A DNA stretch of 51,786 bases, taken from contig JAFVFY010000043.1 of assembly GCA_017475265.1 (NCBI GenBank), positions 1 through 51,786 on the forward strand, written 5' to 3'. A program made the translations under genes and the position numbers. Below are positions 1-6,428 of this stretch, piece by piece (the first letter of the stretch is position 1; every line of letters starts with the position of its first letter). A model generated the notes under the pieces. That model ran no database searches. It worked only from the letters and a program-made list of their open reading frames with translations, and was not told where the DNA came from. The stretch is from Prevotella sp. Its GTDB lineage: Bacteria; Bacteroidota; Bacteroidia; Bacteroidales; Bacteroidaceae.

Positions 1-156
1 AAGTCCTCTTCCTATAAGACGCATGCTTCCTTAGATGCATTCTGCAAGAAATTCTCGTCACGTATCACCAATGAAAGCTATGTCATCTATACGAAAGATT
101 ATGCCCATAAGGAATCAACGAAGTATCTGCCCGCTTATTTAACATTCTTCCTTTAG
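1..156 (+). CDS. C-terminal end of an unidentified protein, possibly an AAA/DUF4143-type ATPase
   Basis: An open frame runs from the window edge to a TAG at 154-156 and gives the last 51 residues of a protein. It ends in YLPAYLTFFL, preceded by HASLDAFCKKFSSR and YVIYTKDY. This resembles the end of Bacteroidetes ATP-binding proteins of the AAA/DUF4143 type, whose last strand often reads like IPxYMxxFL. No catalytic motif lies inside the window, so the assignment rests on this tail alone. The gene converges on mnmA with only 6 bases between the two stops. Confidence 0.45.
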   Translation, partial: KSSSYKTHASLDAFCKKFSSRITNESYVIYTKDYAHKESTKYLPAYLTFFL

Positions 157-162
157 TGTAGG

Positions 163-1356
163 CTAGGAAACGCTGATTTCGGCGGAACCGTAGCAGCGGT
201 GGCGGTCGGCATCGTAGACGACGCAGAACTGTCCGGGGGCTACGCCGTGGATGCTGTCTGCGGAGTGAATGATGTAGCAACCGGGGGTAGTGGACTCGAG
301 GCGTGCACGGTGGAGCTCAGGGGTGTGGCGAATCTTGAAAGTGATGTCCTCGGGCGGCATGACGCCGTTGATACTGTGGAAACCGATGATGGGGAAGTCC
401 CTTTTGTAGGCCGTGGCGGGGTCGTAGCCGTTGGAGACGTAGAGGAGGTTGTGCTCTACGTCCTTTTTCACGATGAACCAGGGTCCACCGCCAAAGCCCA
501 GCCCCTTGCGTTGTCCGATGGTGTAGAACCAGTGGCCGCGATGCTTGCCAATGAGCTTTCCCGTCTCTAGTTCGAGCACGTCGCCGGGCAGTTCGCCGAG
601 GTAGCGGCGCAGGTATTCGGTGTAGTCTATCTTGCCCAGGAAGCAGATGCCCTGCGAGTCACGCCGACGGGCATTCACCAAGTGCTCCTCCTCGGCTATG
701 CGGCGCACCTCGTCCTTCATCAGATGACCGATGGGAAAGATGGCCTTCTCAAGCTGCCAGTCGTAGATCTGGGCGAGGAAGTCGGTCTGGTCCTTGACGG
801 GGTCGGGGCTGGTGCAAAGCCATTTTAATTTACGATTTGCGGATTTACGATTTACGGATTTACTATTTGACGATTTACTATTTATGGATTTACGATTTGA
901 CGATTTATTATTTACGGATTTACTATTTTCGGATTCACGATTTACGATTTCTTCCTCCGTCTGGGCATAGTGGCCGGTGGCGATGAGGTCATAGTCGTGT
1001 CCGCGCTTCTCATGGAAGGCTCCGAACTTTATCAGACGGTTGCACATCACGTCGGGATTGGGTGTCAGGCCGGCCTTCACCTTCTCCATGGTGTAGGTGG
1101 TCACCTGCTGCCAGTACTCTTGATGGCAGTCGACAACCTCCAGGCGGCAGCCATACTTCCGGGCTACGGCGGTGGCCATCTCCATGTCCTCCTCCGACGA
1201 GCAGTCCCACTCACTCTCCCCTCCTTCGGAGGGGTCGGGGGAGGTACCTATCTTTATGTAGAAACAGTCGGGGTGAAGCCCCTGACGGGCCAGCAGGCAG
1301 AGCACCACGCTGCTGTCTACACCGCCCGAAAGCAATACGGCTATACGCTTATCCAT
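163..1356 (-). CDS. mnmA: tRNA-specific 2-thiouridylase MnmA with two repeat-derived insertions
   Basis: MnmA installs the sulfur of s2U34 in Lys, Glu and Gln tRNAs, using ATP and a persulfide relay. The 397 residues begin with the PP-loop LLSGGVDSSV (about residues 8-17). The catalytic cysteine is in NPDVMCNRLIKFG and the second active-site cysteine is in DSQGICFLGK; GQRKGLG follows as expected. Two stretches are foreign to the family. TSPDPSEGGE near residue 40 is coded by a CCCTCC/GGAGGG palindrome. About 40 residues of five-residue units (SKSVN, RKSIN and similar) after GHYAQTEEE are coded by the same AAATCGTAAAT-type spacer repeat that lies upstream of the gene. Both keep the frame and miss the catalytic motifs, so the enzyme is probably active. 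As a sulfur acceptor it may link functionally to the sulfur genes further on. Confidence 0.95.
   Translation of the reverse strand: MDKRIAVLLSGGVDSSVVLCLLARQGLHPDCFYIKIGTSPDPSEGGESEWDCSSEEDMEMATAVARKYGCRLEVVDCHQEYWQQVTTYTMEKVKAGLTPNPDVMCNRLIKFGAFHEKRGHDYDLIATGHYAQTEEEIVNRESENSKSVNNKSSNRKSINSKSSNSKSVNRKSANRKLKWLCTSPDPVKDQTDFLAQIYDWQLEKAIFPIGHLMKDEVRRIAEEEHLVNARRRDSQGICFLGKIDYTEYLRRYLGELPGDVLELETGKLIGKHRGHWFYTIGQRKGLGFGGGPWFIVKKDVEHNLLYVSNGYDPATAYKRDFPIIGFHSINGVMPPEDITFKIRHTPELHRARLESTTPGCYIIHSADSIHGVAPGQFCVVYDADRHRCYGSAEISVS
827..951 (-). repeat. AAATCGTAAAT spacer repeat inside mnmA
   Basis: About 125 bp of 7- and 8-base units (TTTACGA, TTTACTA, TTTGACGA) sits inside the mnmA frame. Paired units make a 15-base period, so the protein gains five-residue repeats without a stop. 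The same units fill the spacers at about 1357-1410, 3430-3463, 13391-13425, 23365-23400, 26143-26220 and 36020-36055. Confidence 0.9.
1208..1248. repeat. CCCTCC/GGAGGG palindrome inside mnmA
   Basis: CTCCCCTCC-TTC-GGAGGGG followed by GGGGGAGG. It is read on the minus strand as TSPDPSEGGE and belongs to the same palindromic family found inside the desulfurase, hisB, the TonB receptor and both large glycosidase genes. Confidence 0.75.
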
Positions 1357-1414
1357 TTACTATTTGACGATTTACTATTTGACTATTTGACTATTTACGA
1401 TTTACTATTGGCTG

Positions 1415-1422
1415 CAAAATTA
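1415..1422 (-). promoter_or_regulatory. Probable mnmA promoter, -7 box TAATTTTG
   Basis: TAATTTTG on the minus strand fits the Bacteroidetes TAnnTTTG box and lies 59 bases before the mnmA start. The leader between them is almost entirely spacer repeat. No clean -33 TTTG is seen. Confidence 0.5.
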
Positions 1423-1462
1423 CGACAATTTTTCATAATTCGTGCCAATAAGCCTCTTTTTT

Positions 1463-1493
1463 TTTGCCCTTTGCGGAAAAAGCAGTACTTTTG
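1463..1493 (+). promoter_or_regulatory. Promoter of the TRIC-type channel gene
   Basis: TTTG at 1463-1466, exactly 19 bases, then TACTTTTG at 1486-1493: a full match to the Bacteroidetes primary sigma consensus. The gene starts 32 bases downstream. Confidence 0.8.
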
Positions 1494-1524
1494 CACCCAA
1501 TCGTCCAATAGTCAAATAGAAGCG

Positions 1525-2154
1525 ATGCGTGAAGAGATTCTTGTAAAAATCATTGAGTTGCTGGGCACATTCACCTTTGCCATCTCTGGCATCCGCCATG
1601 CTGCCGCCAAGCATTTCGACTGGTTCGGTGGTTACGTGTGTGGCATCGCCGTGGCCATTGGTGGCGGTACCATCCGTGACGTGATGCTGGGTGTGGTGCC
1701 GTTCTGGATGACCACACCTATTTATATTATATGTACCGCCGTGGCCCTTCTGACCGTGGCCTTCTTTGGGCGGTGGATGGAGCCGCTGAAGAACGCGTGG
1801 TTTGTGTTCGACACACTTGGCCTCGCCCTCTTTACCATTGCCGGAATCCAGAAGAGCCTCGCCCTGGGACAACCTTTCTGGGTGGCCATCATCATGGGAT
1901 GTATCACGGGAGCCGCCGGGGGTGTCATCCGCGACGTGTTGCTCAACAACGAGCCGGTCATCTTCCGCAAGGAAATCTACGCCATGGCCTGTGTCGCCGG
2001 CGGACTGGCGTACTGGGGCGGCATCTCCCTAGGCCTTCCTGCAGAGATAACTGCCGTGGTGAGTTTCTTCACTACTTGCATCATCCGCTTCCTGGCCGTG
2101 CGCTACCACATCTCCCTGCCCATCCTCAATGGAGAGGAGAAGGACAAATTATAG
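1525..2154 (+). CDS. TRIC/UPF0126-family membrane channel (YadS-like)
   Basis: A 209-residue integral inner-membrane protein with the duplicated UPF0126 (TRIC-type) layout. Each half carries a glycine-rich GGGTIRD-like motif, GGGTIRDVMLG near residue 47 and AGGVIRDVLL near residue 130, among about seven hydrophobic helices. Bacterial TRIC homologues are cation channels, while some UPF0126 members have been linked to glycine or other small-solute uptake; the substrate here is unknown. I chose ATG 1525 because a consensus promoter lies at 1463-1493 and the protein starts in helix 1 as the family does. The frame stays open upstream to 970, but that part is antisense to mnmA. Confidence 0.88.
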   Translation: MREEILVKIIELLGTFTFAISGIRHAAAKHFDWFGGYVCGIAVAIGGGTIRDVMLGVVPFWMTTPIYIICTAVALLTVAFFGRWMEPLKNAWFVFDTLGLALFTIAGIQKSLALGQPFWVAIIMGCITGAAGGVIRDVLLNNEPVIFRKEIYAMACVAGGLAYWGGISLGLPAEITAVVSFFTTCIIRFLAVRYHISLPILNGEEKDKL

Positions 2155-2524
2155 ATTCACCCCCTCTTAATATGGTCGCTTCGCTCAAAAATATAGAAAA
2201 ATTAATATTAAAATTATAAGAACCATGGCCAAGCATAGTCTGTTTGATGATTTTATATATAATTTTCTTATAATTTTGAGGCCATAGGCCGACCCTATGA
2301 TAGAGGTGCTGATTACTTGTAAATTGTTAACCTACATTATTCACAGCAATATGGAAAAACAACGGATTAAAACTGATTTCACGGATTTTCACGGATTATT
2401 TATTATCTTACCATCGAATTTAGAAGAAATCTGTGAAATCCATTATAATCTGTATAATCCGTAAAATCCGTTGTTGAAAAGAGTATGAATAATCCAAGTT
2501 AAATTGTAAATAGTAAATAGTCAA
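2155..2524. other. Non-coding gap with an inverted repeat and a dispersed element
   Basis: No gene is seen. A 13-base perfect inverted repeat, AAAATTATAAGAA at 2210-2222 and TTCTTATAATTTT at 2265-2277, may act as a transcription stop after the channel gene. The rest is the dispersed AACAACGGATT element (2327-2502) and a short AAATAGTAAATAG spacer repeat before the next start. Confidence 0.6.
2327..2502 (-). repeat. Dispersed ~180-bp AACAACGGATT element, copy 1
   Basis: Near-identical, in inverse orientation, to 28641-28825 and 47384-47567. Its two ends are imperfect inverted repeats of each other (AACAACGGATTTTACGGATT against AATCCGTTGTT), so a single strand could fold into one long hairpin. 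It has no coding capacity, which suits a MITE-like or REP-doublet-like element. Confidence 0.85.
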
Positions 2525-3430
2525 ATGAAACAGTTTATCCTAACACTTCTGTTCGCGGCTGCCACGCTATGCGCTCCCGCACAACTTCTGTACAAGATTT
2601 CGGGCAACGGTCTTTCGTCGCCCTCCTACATTGTGGGCACCTACCACCTGGCCCCCGCGTCGTTTGTCGACTCCATCCCAGGCATCCGTCAGGCCATGGC
2701 CGACTGCCAGCAGGTCTATGGCGAGCTGATGATGGAGGAGATGTTCGGCCCCGACAGCCTGGCCATGATGCAACAGGCCATGATGCTGCCCGATGGCATG
2801 ACACTCGACAGTCTGCTCACCGCCGACGAGATGGGTCGCCTGAACAACTACATGAAGAGTCTGCTCGGCATTGACATGACCAACCCGATGATTGGCCAGC
2901 AGATGAAGAAAATGACGCCGACGGCCCTGAGCACGACACTCACGATGCTGTCATTCATGAAGAAAAGCGGCGGCTTCGACATGCAGAACCAGTTCGACGG
3001 CTATTTCCAGAAAGAGGCCGCGAGGCAAGGCAAGGGCATCGGCGGACTGGAGACGATGGCCTTCCAGGTAAAGACCCTCCTCATGGGAACGAAGCTGGAG
3101 CGCCAGAAAGAGCAGCTCATGTGTCTGGTCGATAACGCCGCCTTCATGGACGAGATGACCGAAGGCATCGTCCGCGCCTTCTTCGCCCAGGACATCGATG
3201 CCATCCAGAAAGCCATGGACGCAAAGCTGAACAACAGCTGCGACTCTCGCCCCGAGGAGGAGAACACGCTCATCTACGACCGCAATGCCGACTGGGTGAC
3301 GAAGATGCCCGCCCTCATGGCTGGCAAGCCCACACTCTTTGCCGTCGGTGCCGCCCACCTGCCTGGGGAGCGGGGTGTGCTCCACCTGCTGCGCCAGGCA
3401 GGATATACAGTAGAAGGTGTTGGCAAATAG
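2525..3430 (+). CDS. TraB/GumN-family exported protein
   Basis: 301 residues with a Sec signal (MKQFILTLLFAAATLCAPAQ). TraB/GumN marks are visible: SYIVGTYHLAPASFV near residues 35-48, the acidic YGELMMEE near 65-72, and near the C-terminus AVGAAHLPGERGVLHLL, matching the family's GxxHL-PGxxG end motif. The family resembles the erythromycin-esterase and Tiki metalloprotease folds. The conserved His and Glu suggest hydrolysis in the periplasm or outer envelope, but no substrate is known. The gene stands alone between repeat-filled gaps, and its ATG directly follows a run of AAATAGT spacer units. Confidence 0.82.
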   Translation: MKQFILTLLFAAATLCAPAQLLYKISGNGLSSPSYIVGTYHLAPASFVDSIPGIRQAMADCQQVYGELMMEEMFGPDSLAMMQQAMMLPDGMTLDSLLTADEMGRLNNYMKSLLGIDMTNPMIGQQMKKMTPTALSTTLTMLSFMKKSGGFDMQNQFDGYFQKEAARQGKGIGGLETMAFQVKTLLMGTKLERQKEQLMCLVDNAAFMDEMTEGIVRAFFAQDIDAIQKAMDAKLNNSCDSRPEEENTLIYDRNADWVTKMPALMAGKPTLFAVGAAHLPGERGVLHLLRQAGYTVEGVGK

Positions 3431-4152
3431 TCAAATAGTAAATCGTCAAATAGTCAAATAGACGGTGCCTTTGTTGAGCATACCCATACGCCTTTGCTGA
3501 AGTAAGTGCGTGGGCTAGCTCAGCCTCGTCAGCAGGTATGATGAACAACAACGGATTTTACAGATTTCACGGATAAGGCTGGCGCGTGGTACACCATAGA
3601 CGACGTGCGCCTCAACGGGAAAACCACGAAGAAGGGACTGTACATCCACGGAGGCCGTAAGGTGGTCATCCCCTAAGGATAAAATTATGTCTAAGGAGTC
3701 AGGGAGTAAAGGAGTGTCGGCTTCGCCGATGACCCGCAAGGAAAAACTCCTAAACTCCTAAACTCCTTAGAATAAGTTCTTGCTCTGGCAAGCGGCAAAG
3801 CCGAGTCCAGACCCCACCCCCAGCCCCTCCCCTTGAAGGGAGGGGAGAACTGCGGAGAAGGCCCTCCTCGTAAGGGCAGGGTTCAGGAGGGGAGAGCGGC
3901 GGGGGAATCAAGGAATGGCTGCGCGTAGCTTCCTAAAATCCTAACTAAGACAATTATTCTACAAGCAAGAGGGTCGTGACCTAAATCGTGACGAAAACAA
4001 CGGAGTACATGTAAACGTCTCTTTGCTCCGGGCAAAAGGTGTGCTTGGACTAAGGTCTCTGTCAGCCCTGACAGGGGCAAAGTTTTCGGGCATACTCACG
4101 TCAGTCTGCAAACGCCTTTTTTAATCGGAATCGGCAGAATTAGGTTCGCATT
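3431..4152. other. Repeat-rich non-coding region with a gene remnant
   Basis: Contents in order: AAATCGT spacer units (3430-3463); a C-terminal gene remnant (3545-3676); a GGAGTTTAGGAG-type dispersed repeat (3690-3775); a CCCCTCCCC/GGGGAGGGG palindrome (about 3815-3850); and an AAGGAATGGCTGCGCGTAGC segment (about 3908-3935) also found inverted at about 50187-50215. From about 3950 to 4150 I see nothing recognisable. Confidence 0.6.
3545..3676 (+). pseudogene. Remnant of the C-terminal tail of a surface protein
   Basis: The frame ending at TAA 3674-3676 reads TDFTDKAGAWYTIDDVRLNG followed by KTTKKGLYIHGGRKVVIP. It is nearly the same as the tail of the LRR/InlB-repeat protein at 50246-51541 (DSAGAWYTLDGVRLDG, then KPTKKGLYIYGGKKVVVP). 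The match continues past the stop (GGATAAAATTATGTCTAAGGA), so a gene end and its 3' flank were copied or left behind together. A TGA at 3542-3544 closes the frame and no body of the protein remains. Confidence 0.75.
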
Positions 4153-4184
4153 TTTGGCCAGTTCGCATAAAATTTGTACCTTTG
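4153..4184 (+). promoter_or_regulatory. Promoter of the membrane HTH gene
   Basis: TTTG at 4153-4156, 20 bases, then TACCTTTG at 4177-4184. Transcription should start about 7 bases later. Confidence 0.75.
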
Positions 4185-4248
4185 CCCCGTAAATAACACA
4201 CACCGACACAATGACACCCCCTACTATTATTACGGCCTCGCCGCGCTG

Positions 4249-5016
4249 ATGTACCTCACCACGTGCTGGACCTTCGCAGCCGTGCGCTGGTGGCACACCT
4301 GTAGCCAGCCCAAGGAGCGCCACCGCTACATCTGGCCCGACCGCAATATGCAGTGTCTGCTGTATATGTGTGCCACGGTGCTGCTGCCCTACGTCATCGA
4401 CCCCACCAGCCCGTCGGCGTGGTTGCTCCAGAAGAGCTACTTCCCCGCCACCTACTCCAACCCCGACGACTTCCCCGACGACTATGCCCGCCGCGTATGG
4501 CTCTTCCCCGTCATCCTCACACCGCTGATATGGCCGGCATACATCCTCGACTCGCCAGCGGCCATGGCAGTCCAGAACGTGCTCTTAGCCGTCTCAAATG
4601 TGTGGCTGCTGCTGACGGTGATGCCCGTGTGGCGCCGCAGGGCAATCCTCGCCATGCCAGAAGCCGAGCATCCGCAGGAGAGCGACGAACACGCTGATGC
4701 CGGCCATGAGGAGCTCATCGCCCAGACCGCCATGGAGATAGAGGCATACGTGCGCGACCAGAAGGCCTATCTCAATGCTCACCTGAAGATTGACGATGTG
4801 GTGGAGCATTGCCAGTACGGCCGCACCAATGTCTCACTCACTTTCCAGCGCCGCTTTGGCTCCTTTGCCAACTACGTGAACAGTCTGGGCCTCGCGTATT
4901 ACGACCAGTACATAGAAGAGCACCCCGCCGAGACCAAGGAGGCCGCCGCCCTCGCCGCAGGGTTCTCATCCTACACGGCCTACTACCGCGCCAAGCAGAA
5001 ACTCGTGATGCCCTAA
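4249..5016 (+). CDS. Membrane-anchored AraC-like helix-turn-helix protein, 5' end uncertain
   Basis: From ATG 4249 the product is 255 residues. The first ~145 hold three or four hydrophobic segments (for example VWLFPVILTPLIWPAYIL and VLLAVSNVWLLLTVM). The last ~90 (IEAYVRDQKAYLNAHLKIDD through FGSFANYVNSLGL to AALAAGFSSYTAYYRAKQKL) look like the two helix-turn-helix units of AraC-type regulators. It is probably a membrane-tethered transcription factor, a layout common in Prevotella. The frame is open upstream, but the better-placed ATG at 4211 is out of phase by one base across a run of five C: one more C would give MTPPYYYYGLAALM running into this frame. So the real start may be 4211 with a frameshift, or 4249. 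No neighbour shares its strand closely. Confidence 0.6.
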   Translation: MYLTTCWTFAAVRWWHTCSQPKERHRYIWPDRNMQCLLYMCATVLLPYVIDPTSPSAWLLQKSYFPATYSNPDDFPDDYARRVWLFPVILTPLIWPAYILDSPAAMAVQNVLLAVSNVWLLLTVMPVWRRRAILAMPEAEHPQESDEHADAGHEELIAQTAMEIEAYVRDQKAYLNAHLKIDDVVEHCQYGRTNVSLTFQRRFGSFANYVNSLGLAYYDQYIEEHPAETKEAAALAAGFSSYTAYYRAKQKLVMP

Positions 5017-5197
5017 GGAAATATATAATCTACGGAGTTTCGGAGATAAGGAGAAGCCACGCGCAGATCTCCTTTCCTCCTACGCTCGACCTCTAGCCGC
5101 TTGCTACCGAAGGGACGCAAGAACTCCGTAGAGAGATCTTCCGCGGTCATACGGAAAACCAAATAAAACCGACAAAAACAAAACAAAACCGGGAGTA
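5017..5197. repeat. TCTACGGAG inverted-repeat spacer element
   Basis: TCTACGGAG near 5030 and CTCCGTAGA near 5125 are inverted copies flanking GGAGATAAGGAGAAGCC and TCTCCTTTCCTCC blocks. A related copy lies at about 50070-50140. It could form a hairpin after the HTH gene. No coding capacity is seen. Confidence 0.55.
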
Positions 5198-5623
5198 TTA
5201 CTCAGCCACTCCGTCGAGCAAGTCGAGCAGCTCGTCTGGCGAATAAATGGGTAAATTGCTAAACTCCAGGAAATCGCCGGTGTTGATGGTCACGATGCAG
5301 TCGCACTTTCCGGCAACTGCACTCTGGTATTGCAGCATGTCCTCGAAGTCCTTCACCTCGTGGCGCAAGGCCGTGCGCAGTTGCCCGCCGTCCATGGGCA
5401 ACACCGTTATCTGGCTCTCCATTGTGCGCTCCACCTGGTAAATCTGGTTCCTTGGCACCTTGTTACGCCGCAGGATGTATGCCATGTTGGCGAAAGTAAG
5501 GTACGAAGCGAAGAGGTCAATATCGCCTTTTTGCCCATGCAAAAGAATCTGGTCACAAGCGAATTTGTGCTGCCGGTTAAAAACGGTTTCCAGCAATATG
5601 TTTGTGTCGAGGAATACCTTCAT
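5198..5623 (-). CDS. VapC-like PIN-domain ribonuclease toxin
   Basis: 141 residues of PIN fold, starting MKVFLDTNILLE, where Asp6 and Glu12 would be the first acidic metal ligands. Later acidic ligands are in VKDFEDMLQYQSA and in CDCIVTINTGDF. PIN toxins are Mg-dependent RNases that cut tRNA or rRNA when freed from their antitoxin. The start overlaps the stop of the upstream antitoxin gene by four bases (ATGA), typical of translationally coupled type II modules. The length is normal and all key acidic positions appear intact. Confidence 0.85.
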   Translation of the reverse strand: MKVFLDTNILLETVFNRQHKFACDQILLHGQKGDIDLFASYLTFANMAYILRRNKVPRNQIYQVERTMESQITVLPMDGGQLRTALRHEVKDFEDMLQYQSAVAGKCDCIVTINTGDFLEFSNLPIYSPDELLDLLDGVAE

Positions 5624-5907
5624 TTCCTTAACCTCCTGTCTTCGACGATGGCAGCCAACAGCGGGTCAGCATCCAGCTCCTCTTGTGTAAACTCCCTTAG
5701 ATTCAGATTGCTGAGCATAGCCACCTCCGGGGTCATCGGCAACGCCTTCCGGCGCTTCTTCGCCCCGGCAACAGCCTCTTCCTTCTTTACTTCGGCGGCC
5801 ACCTTCTCCGGTTCAATCAGTTTGCTGGCCAGCCACTCGCGGTCGCTCCTTGCAAGCGCCAGCCCCTGCAAGTACGACCATAGATTGTTTAATGCAACTG
5901 TTGTCAT
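5620..5907 (-). CDS. Antitoxin partner of the PIN toxin
   Basis: A 95-residue charged protein, MTTVALNNLWSYLQGLAL..., lying directly upstream of the PIN gene and overlapping it by four bases. The N-terminal part, with SDREWLASKLIEP, resembles antitoxins of the DUF6364/ParD-like kind found next to Bacteroidetes PIN toxins. The basic middle (KKRRKALP) is followed by a C-terminal segment (NLNLREFTQEELDADPLLAAIVEDRRLRK) that probably binds the toxin. The role comes mainly from position and size. Autoregulation at the promoter just upstream is expected for the class but is not shown here. Confidence 0.7.
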   Translation of the reverse strand: MTTVALNNLWSYLQGLALARSDREWLASKLIEPEKVAAEVKKEEAVAGAKKRRKALPMTPEVAMLSNLNLREFTQEELDADPLLAAIVEDRRLRK

Positions 5908-5935
5908 AGTCCTAATATATTTGGCAATCCGGCGG

Positions 5936-5966
5936 CAAAGGTACGAAGAATTTCTGAAACGGCAAA
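5936..5966 (-). promoter_or_regulatory. Promoter of the toxin-antitoxin operon
   Basis: On the minus strand TTTG (5963-5966), 19 bases, TACCTTTG (5936-5943): a full consensus match, 29 bases before the antitoxin start. Confidence 0.8.
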
Positions 5967-6092
5967 ATGACAGACAACAAATAACAGAAAAAAATTATCC
6001 AGTAAAACGCCCCAAATGATACTGTAATGAACTTACACCCCGATTGTAATGAGTTTGTACAATTTGTAATGCCCCGTTTCGCAGAATATGTG

Positions 6093-6100
6093 TACCTTTG
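6093..6100 (+). promoter_or_regulatory. Promoter box TACCTTTG of a gene remnant
   Basis: TACCTTTG followed 31 bases later by ATG 6131. No clean TTTG at -33 (GTTTCG instead). The gene it served seems decayed. Confidence 0.5.
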
Positions 6101-6130
6101 CAGCAAACTTTTCGATTAACGAAAGCAAAC

Positions 6131-6248
6131 ATGAGAAATAACAATACTGACCTACAGCGGCAACGGCAACCTGTCAGAGGAAATCCTCGTGCGCTTCGGC
6201 AACAGTCACGGCGATTTTACAGCCATCGAGGGAGTCTTAGCAGAATAA
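6131..6248 (+). pseudogene. Short frameshifted gene remnant, function unknown
   Basis: ATG AGA AAT AAC AAT starts a frame, but protein-like coding appears one base out of phase from 6147: LTYSGNGNLSEEILVRFGN, SHGDFTAIEGVLAE, then TAA 6246-6248. The stop overlaps the operator at 6242-6254. It may be the stump of a deleted gene whose promoter (6093) survives, or a chance frame. I recognise no family. Confidence 0.3.
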
Positions 6249-6295
6249 TATTCTAAAACAGCTTGTTTCTTACGCGTGTTTTAGAATAATTGCAT
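6242..6295 (+). promoter_or_regulatory. Twin operator upstream of the metY-like gene
   Basis: Box 1 is the palindrome AGAATA-A-TATTCT (6242-6254). Box 2 starts 41 bases later (AGAATAATTGCAT, 6283-6295) and keeps only the left half. The same pair, with the same 41-base offset, precedes the encapsulin gene (10068 and 10109). TTCTAAAACA (6251-6260) and TGTTTTAGAA (6278-6287) also form a 10-base inverted repeat between the boxes. The identity of the regulator is unknown. Confidence 0.65.
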
Positions 6296-6320
6296 AGCGT
6301 AATTAACCAATTTAGGAGTA

Positions 6321-6373
6321 TCTTCTGGATTTCTATGGAAATTTGGTGGATATTTCTTTTGTGTGTACCTTTG
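6321..6373 (+). promoter_or_regulatory. Promoter and conserved upstream block of the metY-like gene
   Basis: TTTG (6342-6345), 20 bases, TACCTTTG (6366-6373). The block TCTTCTGGATTT (6321) and AATTTGGTGGATAT around the -33 box recur before the encapsulin gene at exactly the same distance, 45 bases, from the TACCTTTG box. The 5' leader then carries AATTCGTGT units (about 6384-6419). Confidence 0.75.
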
Positions 6374-6428
6374 CACCCACAAATCAATTCGTGTAATTCG
6401 TGCAATTCGTGTAATTCGTTGTTCAAAA

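Noticed and set aside
970-1524. Upstream extension of the TRIC-type channel frame
   Set aside because: It is antisense to mnmA and lies before a consensus promoter at 1463-1493; the family starts at ATG 1525.
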